From Gammaproteobacteria bacterium (GTDB lineage Bacteria; Pseudomonadota; Gammaproteobacteria; Pseudomonadales; Azotimanducaceae): a stretch of DNA of 53,864 nt. The position numbers and the translations under genes are program-made. The number at the start of each line of letters is the position of its first letter. Positions within the stretch are counted from its first letter, which is position 1. This document shows, piece after piece, positions 42,399 to 49,320 of the stretch. The DNA is taken from NCBI GenBank assembly GCA_009841635.1, contig VXLJ01000021.1, forward strand, positions 1-53,864, given 5' to 3'. The notes beneath the pieces are model-generated. The model saw only the letters and a list, made by a program, of their open reading frames with translations. It was not told the DNA's origin and did no database searches.

Positions 42399-43220
42399 TT
42401 ATATGTAAGGTTTTTCTCCTTCGCACATCACTCGGTACAGCACACGCGATTGATCGCCGTGGTCATACACGGCGGCATGCAAAGCGCAGCGGTTGTCCCA
42501 CATAACGAAATCACCCACGCGCCAACGATGTCGATACATCGCGTGATACTTGAGCGAGTGCGCGTAGAGAAAATCGATTAAGTTGCGACCTTCTTGTGGT
42601 GTCATGCCTTCCGCCTCGACACAGCGTGCGGCGAACGTCACATACAAAGCCTTACGACCGGTTACAGGGTGGGTGCGCACCGCTGGGTGCCAAACTGGAT
42701 CGGGACACTCCTCTGGTCTGTCAGTGCCACTAACGACATGTTTAAACCGCATGTCTTCTAACCAGTTTTTCATCACATCAGACAATGTGTCGTATGCGAG
42801 ATATTGATTGCAGAACATGGTGTCACCGCCATGGTCTGGGATTTCAATCGCGCTTAGCGAAGAAAACGAGGGTGGTCTCTCAATAAAGCATGTGTCCGTG
42901 TGAAACCCACCGGACACGGGTCCTGATGGACCCGCGCGATCTGCAACGCGTTGAACCATTTCGTAGCCGGTGCGCATCTCTTGACCTGGCGTAGCAATCA
43001 CCTTACCTAGGCGGCCAATAAATGCCAATTGTTGGTCCGTGGTGATATGTTGCGCCGGGAACACGCCGACGCAGTACTCGCTCACGAGACGGCGCACTTC
43101 CTCTACCTGTTCGTCGGTCATGTCTGGGATTGGTACCCCAGTTATGCATACGCCCGTATGGCCGGTGAGTAATTCTGCGTCTAGCTTTGAAGAAGCCGAA
43201 TAATCTAGCGCTTCAGCCAT
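42399..43220 (-). CDS. TauD/TfdA-family Fe(II)/2-oxoglutarate dioxygenase
   Basis: 273 residues. The facial triad is His107-Thr-Asp109 (GGFHTDTCF) and His248 (NRCALHAAV), with a 2-oxoglutarate-binding Arg at about 259 (DQSRVLY). The N-terminal region HTGVCITGVPIPDM is the usual TauD-like entry. It is one of two TauD-type genes here and shares the WDNRC-L-H segment with the other. A 640-bp structured gap lies upstream, containing an IHF-like motif that may regulate it. The substrate is unknown. Confidence 0.9.
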   Translation of the reverse strand: MAEALDYSASSKLDAELLTGHTGVCITGVPIPDMTDEQVEEVRRLVSEYCVGVFPAQHITTDQQLAFIGRLGKVIATPGQEMRTGYEMVQRVADRAGPSGPVSGGFHTDTCFIERPPSFSSLSAIEIPDHGGDTMFCNQYLAYDTLSDVMKNWLEDMRFKHVVSGTDRPEECPDPVWHPAVRTHPVTGRKALYVTFAARCVEAEGMTPQEGRNLIDFLYAHSLKYHAMYRHRWRVGDFVMWDNRCALHAAVYDHGDQSRVLYRVMCEGEKPYI

Positions 43221-43860
43221 GGAAATCTCTATTGAGTTCTCATGGTCGAAGGATACTTAGTCGCTATTGGCAAGAAAGCGTGTGAGCGCTAATTGACATG
43301 CACTAGGGTGAGCGTACCGTAAGTATTAAGACGACTTCGCAGAAGGCGACTCGCATTTGATTATTATTAGGTATTAAAAATAATTTATTGATATATTTGA
43401 TTTATATTAGTGAATTCGACATAGCATTAACTTTGCTAGCCCACCCGTGCCTATGGACGAAAACTCATGCAATGGACGGTTTGGTTAATCACTCGATGAT
43501 GCGAGACCTTGATTTCAATTCATCATGCCCAGCGAAGAACTTCGGTTCTTGGTCTAGTGATAACCCGGTTATCACCTATGCTGGATCTGTAAGGTTAAAC
43601 CGAATTATGGTAGAGATTTTTGCGAAAGACGAATCCAAAAACTCGTGCAAGCCTTGAATTGGTTTTGACCTATAGTTGCTCGCTTTTTTGTTACTGCATT
43701 GATTAGGCACATAAAGGTGCAAGGAAGTAGACAGCTTACCTAGGAAGCTGGCGTAGACGTTCCTCGAACAACCGTTTATGTTCGACCGATTGAGGCATTT
43801 AGAGTTGTCAGTATCGTGATACGGTAAACTCGCCGCATCGACATATGGTTTTGAATCTCG
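43221..43860. other. 640-bp gene-free structured region between TauD and the homocysteine methyltransferase
   Basis: No credible gene; an 89-codon frame at 43388-43657 runs through the strongest hairpins. Elements: an IHF-like AT motif (43379-43397); AAGAAC-TTCG-GTTCTT (43535-43550), a hairpin with a classic cUUCGg tetraloop; GTGATAACC-C-GGTTATCAC (43557-43575), a perfect 19-nt palindrome; a T run at 43684-43689; CAGCTT-ACCTAGG-AAGCTG (43732-43750); and GTATC-GT-GATAC (43811-43822). This is dense enough to suggest a regulatory region or small RNA. Confidence 0.5.
43379..43397. promoter_or_regulatory. AT-rich IHF-like site (copy 3)
   Basis: AATAATTTATTGATATATT; the minus strand contains TATCAATAAATTA, an exact WATCAANNNNTTR match. 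It differs at one base from copy 2 (10858-10876). It lies about 160 bp upstream of the TauD start. Confidence 0.4.
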
Positions 43861-44826
43861 ATGTTAGCGCAGGTACTGAGTCAGGACTCACCGATCTTTT
43901 TAGATGGTGCCATTGGATCGGAAATTGAGCGAGTTGCAGGTCATTTAAACTCAGTCGCATGGTGTGGTATCGCAAGCGTGACGCACCCTGACTCGGTCCG
44001 CTATGTTCATGAGAAATACATTGAAGCCGGCGTGAACGTTGTGACCGTCAATACGTTTGCATCATGTCGTCACGTGATGGAAGCCGTCGGTTACGGCGAC
44101 GACACCGAAAAAGTCAATCGCCGTGCGGTTGAACTTGCCATCGAAGCTCGCGATCGCCAAGAACCTGATCAACCTGTAGCCATCGCAGGATCGTTATCGA
44201 ACTATGTCGCATGGGTGCCTGGTACAGTAGGTTCAGATCCTGCCTATGCCCCATCAAGAGAACGAGAAAGTGCGAACTACCGGGAGCAGGCGCATACCTT
44301 AGCAGAAGCGGGTTGCGAGGTGCTTATCACGGAAATGATGACCGAGTTGGATCACTCCTATCGTTTGATTGAAGCCGCGAAATCCACCGGACTACCCGTA
44401 TGGATTGGTTTGAGCGCAAGCATCGGCGACGAAGGCGAAATGATGGGTTGGAATCAAGCAATCGAGGAACCACCTGACCGACTGCCAGAGGGCTTCAAAA
44501 TCGACCATACCCACAAACTCACAGATCTCATCGATACTCTCGCTACGCTTGAGCCTGCGGCAATGGGCATCATGCATAGCTCATTTCTTGCGGTAACCGG
44601 TGGTTTAGAAGTGTTAGCGAAGCAATGGGGTGGTCTGACCATGGCCTACCCGGAGGCTGGCGCTTTCAACGCGCAATCACAGAAATACGACTACGACGTG
44701 CGACCGGAGACGTTCGCCAAGCATTGTCGCCAGTGGGTTGAGAACGGTGTAGATATAGTCGGCGGGTGTTGTGGCACGACGATACACCACATACAAGCTA
44801 TGGTGGATGAGTTCGAAAGTAACTAG
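43861..44826 (+). CDS. Homocysteine S-methyltransferase family protein
   Basis: 321 residues with the homocysteine-methyltransferase barrel. The C-terminal zinc-binding pair appears as DIVGGCCGTTIHHI and a further Cys near NTFASCRHVM. The N-terminal FLDGAIGSEIER is the family start. These enzymes transfer a methyl group from betaine, S-methylmethionine or methylcobalamin to homocysteine to make methionine. With only one domain and no cobalamin-binding region, betaine or S-methylmethionine is the more likely donor. It is on the plus strand and converges on the DAHP synthase gene. Confidence 0.85.
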   Translation: MLAQVLSQDSPIFLDGAIGSEIERVAGHLNSVAWCGIASVTHPDSVRYVHEKYIEAGVNVVTVNTFASCRHVMEAVGYGDDTEKVNRRAVELAIEARDRQEPDQPVAIAGSLSNYVAWVPGTVGSDPAYAPSRERESANYREQAHTLAEAGCEVLITEMMTELDHSYRLIEAAKSTGLPVWIGLSASIGDEGEMMGWNQAIEEPPDRLPEGFKIDHTHKLTDLIDTLATLEPAAMGIMHSSFLAVTGGLEVLAKQWGGLTMAYPEAGAFNAQSQKYDYDVRPETFAKHCRQWVENGVDIVGGCCGTTIHHIQAMVDEFESN

Positions 44827-44911
44827 ATCTTAGCTATCGCGAATCGCTCCCACCAACTTTATGAGGCTATGCCTCTCGCGGGCGAACCCAAGCCAGTTGT
44901 GCGAGCTGAAA

Positions 44912-45973
44912 CTAATGCCCGTTAAAACGTTTTTCAACGGCGTTTGCTAGCTGTTCAAGACACAGTTCAGTGTCCTCCCAGCCGATGCACGCATCTGTGA
45001 TGCTTTGACCATACGTAAGTTGGGTGCCATCGCCGATTTTTTGGTTGCCTTCAACTAAATGACTCTCGATCATGACGCCCATGATGGCAGAGTCTGGATC
45101 AGGTATTTGCTCACAGATTTCGTCACAGACGTGCATTTGCCGTTTGTGATCTTTCTGACTGTTGGCATGGCTCATATCAACCATCAAGCGAGGCGTCACA
45201 TCGGCTTTCTCTAATCTTGCAACCGCATCGCCGATAGAGTCGGCATCATAGTTTGTTTGCCCGCCGCCGCCACGTAGGATGATGTGGCAGTCCGGATTGC
45301 CAGTGGTCGAAAAAATGGCGGTTTGGCCAGATTTAGTGACCGACAAAAAGATATGTGAATTAATCGCAGATTTCACCGCATCGGCTGCGATTTGCACATC
45401 GCCTTTTGTGCTGTTCTTGAAGCCAACAGGACAAGAGAGTCCAGATGCGAGTTGGCGATGAATCTGACTCTCTGTGGTACGAGCGCCGATTGCACTCCAC
45501 GAGACTAGATCGCCTACGAATTGCGGCGTGATTGGGTCGAGATATTCCGTTCCCGTGCCAAGTTTTTTCCCCGCAATATCACATAACAACTGACGAGCGG
45601 TGCGCAAGCCGTCATTGATTTCAAACGAACCGTTCAAATGCGGGTCGTTGATTAAGCCCTTCCAACCGACCGTCGTACGAGGCTTTTCGAAATAGACTCG
45701 CATGAGTATGCATAGCTGGTCGTTGTATGTCTCGGCCGCATGCGCGAGGCGGTCAGCGTACTCTAATGCTGAAATCGTGTCGTGAATTGAGCAGGGACCG
45801 ACAATACACAACAAGCGTTGGTCATCGCCATGCACGATATCGGCAGCTTCTTTTCGCTTTTCAAACACAAGCTTTGACGACTCTGGCGACACCGGAAACT
45901 GGTCGATGAGACTCTCTGGTGCCAGTGCTTCATCCATGCCGTTGATGCGTAAATCGTCAGTTTCGTAGCGCAT
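44912..45973 (-). CDS. aroG: 3-deoxy-7-phosphoheptulonate synthase (DAHP synthase, class I)
   Basis: 353 residues, the length of the AroF/G/H type. The family signature LLCIVGPCSIHDTISALEYADRL is near residue 55, and GTGTEYLDPITPQ, with RLMVDMSHANSQKDHKRQ further on, supplies the metal and substrate residues. It condenses phosphoenolpyruvate with erythrose-4-phosphate, the first step toward aromatic amino acids. Which isozyme (Phe-, Tyr- or Trp-sensitive) cannot be read, so the symbol marks the type only. It is divergent from holD, 46 bp apart. Confidence 0.93.
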   Translation of the reverse strand: MRYETDDLRINGMDEALAPESLIDQFPVSPESSKLVFEKRKEAADIVHGDDQRLLCIVGPCSIHDTISALEYADRLAHAAETYNDQLCILMRVYFEKPRTTVGWKGLINDPHLNGSFEINDGLRTARQLLCDIAGKKLGTGTEYLDPITPQFVGDLVSWSAIGARTTESQIHRQLASGLSCPVGFKNSTKGDVQIAADAVKSAINSHIFLSVTKSGQTAIFSTTGNPDCHIILRGGGGQTNYDADSIGDAVARLEKADVTPRLMVDMSHANSQKDHKRQMHVCDEICEQIPDPDSAIMGVMIESHLVEGNQKIGDGTQLTYGQSITDACIGWEDTELCLEQLANAVEKRFNGH

Positions 45974-46019
45974 TAGGCTTGCGTTCGTGGGATAACAGGG
46001 CGGAAATCATAATTACGAT

Positions 46020-46709
46020 ATGCGTGAGCAAGCATTGTGGCAACTTCAGAAGTTAGGGATCGATTTATGGGTGTCAGAACAGCATGCCCAGCACTTGATC
46101 CAAGCCGGCAAGGCGCATTCGCTTGCAGGCACCGCCGAAATTCCATCGTCTCGCACACAAACGACCGACGTGCCACGACGACGTATCCGAGAGTTTCCGA
46201 AGGTTCGCCAAACTAATACAACCACCGATTCAACTGCATCTTCGCAACCCAAGACTAATCAAGTTCCGCCTCGTCCGGCCCCGCGTGAAGTGCCAAAAGA
46301 ACCTACGTTTAAGGTGGCATTGAGGGTATTCGTTTTCGGGCGCGCAGCTGTTGCTATTGAGACAGGCAATCACTGTCCGGATCAGTTGCTAAAGGACGTT
46401 GTGTTGACGTTGAATGGATTCGACGCAGATCACGTTTTTAATGAGTTTCATTTCAGTTATCCCGTGACGTCGAGTGCCCGTCGGTCCCCAATGGGCGCGA
46501 CGCTTGCAGGTGCACAGCAAGGGTTCTTAGCCTGGCTTCGCTCTGCAACCGATCGATGCGAGACGTTGTTAGCGATAGGAGATCGCGCAGCAAGCGCAAC
46601 CAAAATGCTCGAAAATGAGGGAGGACGCCTATTGGTCATAGACAACGTGCCTTATACACCTGAAGCAAAAAAGGCGTTGTGGGATCAAATCAAAACCTCG
46701 AACGATTGA
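46020..46709 (+). CDS. holD: DNA polymerase III psi subunit (HolD-like), long form
   Basis: 229 residues. The first residues, LWQLQKLGIDLWV, match the conserved start of HolD (WQLQQLGI-type), which binds the chi subunit, and the C-terminus AKKALWDQI matches the ARAALWQQI ending. The gene lies directly before rimI, as in enterobacteria (holD-rimI). Psi links chi, and through it SSB, to the clamp-loader. E. coli HolD has 137 residues; here an unstructured stretch of about 90, rich in Thr, Gln, Pro and Arg, is inserted after the N-terminal motif. Divergent psi proteins are often missed, so the call rests on two end motifs and synteny. Confidence 0.75.
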   Translation: MREQALWQLQKLGIDLWVSEQHAQHLIQAGKAHSLAGTAEIPSSRTQTTDVPRRRIREFPKVRQTNTTTDSTASSQPKTNQVPPRPAPREVPKEPTFKVALRVFVFGRAAVAIETGNHCPDQLLKDVVLTLNGFDADHVFNEFHFSYPVTSSARRSPMGATLAGAQQGFLAWLRSATDRCETLLAIGDRAASATKMLENEGGRLLVIDNVPYTPEAKKALWDQIKTSND

Positions 46710-47194
46710 TTATTCGGCGCATGGTCGTAACCGATTTAGATTCGGTCATGCATGTCGAACATCGTGCCAATACCCATGGATGGCGTCGCCAGACATTTGT
46801 CGATTGCATTGAACGCCAGCATGAATGTTGGGTGGTCGATGAGCCGTTCACGCAAGCGTACACCGTCGCTCACGCCATATTGGAGTTCGGTGTAGACCAT
46901 GCTGAACTAATGAACATCTCCGTCGATCCGTCTCAGCAAGGGCGTGGCATTGGGCGGATGTTGCTTGAGCATATGTTGCACCGAAGTCGCACAAGACCGA
47001 TAGAAACGGTGTTTTTAGACGTACGCGTATCCAATCACCGCGCAATTAAGCTCTATGAATCACTCGGCTTTCAGCAACTAAGTGTTCGCAAGGACTACTA
47101 CCAGCACGAAAAACACGGTCGTGAGGACGGCTACGTGCTTGCTTTGCAAATCTATACGCGACCAAATGGCGAAACGGCTGAGTTGAGCTCATAG
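46706..47194 (+). CDS. rimI: Ribosomal-protein-S18-alanine N-acetyltransferase
   Basis: 162 residues from the TTG at 46706 (LIIRRM), which gives the usual GNAT start and shares four bases (TTGA) with the holD stop; an upstream GTG at 46679 is the alternative. The acetyl-CoA-binding motif QQGRGIGRMLLEHML sits near residue 85, and the C-terminal SNHRAIKLYESLGFQQLSVRKDYY is the RimI pattern. It acetylates the N-terminal Ala of ribosomal protein S18. Translational coupling to holD is very likely. Confidence 0.88.
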   Translation: MIIRRMVVTDLDSVMHVEHRANTHGWRRQTFVDCIERQHECWVVDEPFTQAYTVAHAILEFGVDHAELMNISVDPSQQGRGIGRMLLEHMLHRSRTRPIETVFLDVRVSNHRAIKLYESLGFQQLSVRKDYYQHEKHGREDGYVLALQIYTRPNGETAELSS

Positions 47195-47237
47195 TCACCA
47201 TTAGCGAGCCAACCTGCAATCTAACGTGAGGTCAGGT

Positions 47238-49259
47238 TTAGGTGCGGTAGGACCAAAGGGCAGGGCCGAGAGCTTCTTTTAACGGGCCAAGCCAGGGTTC
47301 GAAATTCTCCCACTGCTGTAGACCTTGGCGATAAATTGGTTGGCGCACTTGCTCGGCGCTCGGTGTGCGAACTGCTCGCGTGTTGCGATGGAAATCGATG
47401 CACGCTTGTTCGAAAGGTAACTCACAGTATTCGAGAATGCGGTTGACTTGGGTTCCTAAGTCATTGACTACATCGTCATACTGAACTCGTAGCACTCGGT
47501 TTGGGAGCACAGTCTGCCAATGATTCATCAATTCGATATAGTCTTGGTAATAGGTGCCGATTTCGTAAAGCCCGTAAGTGAATTCCTGACCTGACGCAAA
47601 CAACTGCTTGAACCCGCTGAAACAGCAGCTCATTGGGTCTCGTCGCGCATCGATGATTTTGGCGTTCGGCAAGATAAGGTGAATCAAGCCAATATGCCTA
47701 AAGTTGTTGGGCATTTTGTCGATAAAGTAAGGTGCACCACGCCGGTGCACGCGCGTCTCAGCGATGAACTGCTCACCAATGGTTTTAAATGTTTCAGGTT
47801 TAAGGTGGCTTAGCGTGCCTGGATAGCGAGGTGCGTCATTGCGTCGTCGTCGACTATCTAATTTTTGTGCGATGCTGCCGATATGGTGAAGTTCTAATGT
47901 GCCGTCGACTTGCGAATGAGAAGCAAGAATTTGCTCAAGCAATGTCGAGCCAGCCCTCGGCAATCCAACGATAAAAATTGGATCCGGTGCATCGTGGCCA
48001 ACATGTTCGCGCTTGGCAAAAAACTCTTCATTGCAAACCCAATGTTGCAGCTTTAGGCGAGCGGTCATCGTTGCGGGATCGTATTTCGTCTGCTTTCTGC
48101 GGATGTCGTTGCCTTGCTCGTACTGCTGGAACGACTTTTCGAATTCGCCGCGATCTTCATGTGCCTTGCCGAGCGCGAAGTGCAAATGCGCCAGATCATC
48201 CTGTGCAACTGTATTTGATTGGACGAACTCAGTCATGCGCTTCAGCTCTTCGTCCTGAAACGTATACGTTTTGAGATTCGCCAAACTCCAATAAGCATCG
48301 CCGAAATCAGGCCGCGACTTATATGCGCGTTGGTAAGACCTTACAGCATCCGCGATTTGACCATGAGTCTTTAATGCATGACCGCGCGACAACCACAGTC
48401 GCGGACCAGCGAGAGCTGAGTCGGGTTGCGCGTCCAAGATATTGTCGTAAATCTCCAACGCTTGACGATAGTTGCCCATCGCGTTGAGTTGATTCGCGTA
48501 TGCAAGTCGGAAAGTCGGGTTCGTGGGTTCAGTAGCTAGTAAGTGCTCTGCTTCCGCGAACGACTTGTCGTACTTCTGCCGTTTATGTAACACATCGATG
48601 TAACTGATTCGAACACGTGTCGCAGCCGGATCGAACTCGAGTGCACTTTCGAGAAGAAACTCAGCGTCATCAAGTCGTCCTTGTTCACTTGCCATGAGAG
48701 CGAGTAACCGCATCGCTTCAACATGCTTCGGATGGTCTTGTAGATAGCTGCGGCAGGTTTGTTCGGCGCGCCGCATCTTCTTTTCATGGCGAAGGCTTAC
48801 AACGCTGCGAAGTTCAGGTGCAAGCGATTGCAAGTAACCTAAATTCGCGTCAATGCGGCGACGCCATGCAGAGGCATCGTCAGACGTGGCTTGGCGTAGC
48901 TGTTGCCAACTAGCTAGCAGGCCAGGGTTGAGCTCGACCGCCTGGCGAAATGCCTGATTCGCAGCTTCCGATTGATTGAGCGCTAGCAGAATGTAGCCGT
49001 GTTCTTGATGTGCGCGACCGTAACCTGAGACTAACCCAAGTAGGGTTACGACTGATTGCAGCGCTGCAGCAAAATCGCCTAGAAGTCTCTGCGCAACGAC
49101 GACGCAGTAGAGAAGATCGGGGTGTTTTGGATGGCGTCGAACGATTGGTGCGAGAAAATCTAACGCATGGCGCGTACGCCCCTGACGCAACAGCTTTTCG
49201 GCCGTTGCAACGTGTTGTGCGAGCGTTGAGTTGGCGTTCGCGCCGCGCTTCCGCCCCAC
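47238..49259 (-). CDS. TPR-repeat sulfotransferase
   Basis: 673 residues. The first about 400 form tetratricopeptide repeats (for example HPDLLYCVVVAQRLLGDFAAAL; NPTFRLAYANQLNAMGNYRQALEIYDNIL). The C-terminal domain begins with the PAPS 5'-phosphosulfate-binding motif PIFIVGLPRAGSTLLEQIL around residue 425, and DARRDPMSCCFSGFKQLF contains the 3'-phosphate-binding region. It transfers sulfate from PAPS to an unknown acceptor, probably presented by the TPR part. The start is a GTG at 49259 with a poor ribosome-binding site. It lies 61 bp after the TonB-dependent receptor gene on the same strand, so the two may form an operon. Confidence 0.85.
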   Translation of the reverse strand: MGRKRGANANSTLAQHVATAEKLLRQGRTRHALDFLAPIVRRHPKHPDLLYCVVVAQRLLGDFAAALQSVVTLLGLVSGYGRAHQEHGYILLALNQSEAANQAFRQAVELNPGLLASWQQLRQATSDDASAWRRRIDANLGYLQSLAPELRSVVSLRHEKKMRRAEQTCRSYLQDHPKHVEAMRLLALMASEQGRLDDAEFLLESALEFDPAATRVRISYIDVLHKRQKYDKSFAEAEHLLATEPTNPTFRLAYANQLNAMGNYRQALEIYDNILDAQPDSALAGPRLWLSRGHALKTHGQIADAVRSYQRAYKSRPDFGDAYWSLANLKTYTFQDEELKRMTEFVQSNTVAQDDLAHLHFALGKAHEDRGEFEKSFQQYEQGNDIRRKQTKYDPATMTARLKLQHWVCNEEFFAKREHVGHDAPDPIFIVGLPRAGSTLLEQILASHSQVDGTLELHHIGSIAQKLDSRRRRNDAPRYPGTLSHLKPETFKTIGEQFIAETRVHRRGAPYFIDKMPNNFRHIGLIHLILPNAKIIDARRDPMSCCFSGFKQLFASGQEFTYGLYEIGTYYQDYIELMNHWQTVLPNRVLRVQYDDVVNDLGTQVNRILEYCELPFEQACIDFHRNTRAVRTPSAEQVRQPIYRQGLQQWENFEPWLGPLKEALGPALWSYRT

Positions 49260-49320
49260 ACGTGGTGCAGGGCGAATTGCGTTTGGGGTTGGCGCGTGGC
49301 GATCGCCGCGCCCCCCGGAA

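Noticed and set aside
43388-43657. 89-codon open frame in the 43 kb gap
   Set aside because: It runs through the UUCG hairpin and the perfect palindrome, has no ribosome-binding site, an odd composition and no family resemblance.
43805-43830. TTGTCA plus TAAACT before the homocysteine methyltransferase
   Set aside because: Spacing of 14 bp is too short for a sigma-70 promoter.
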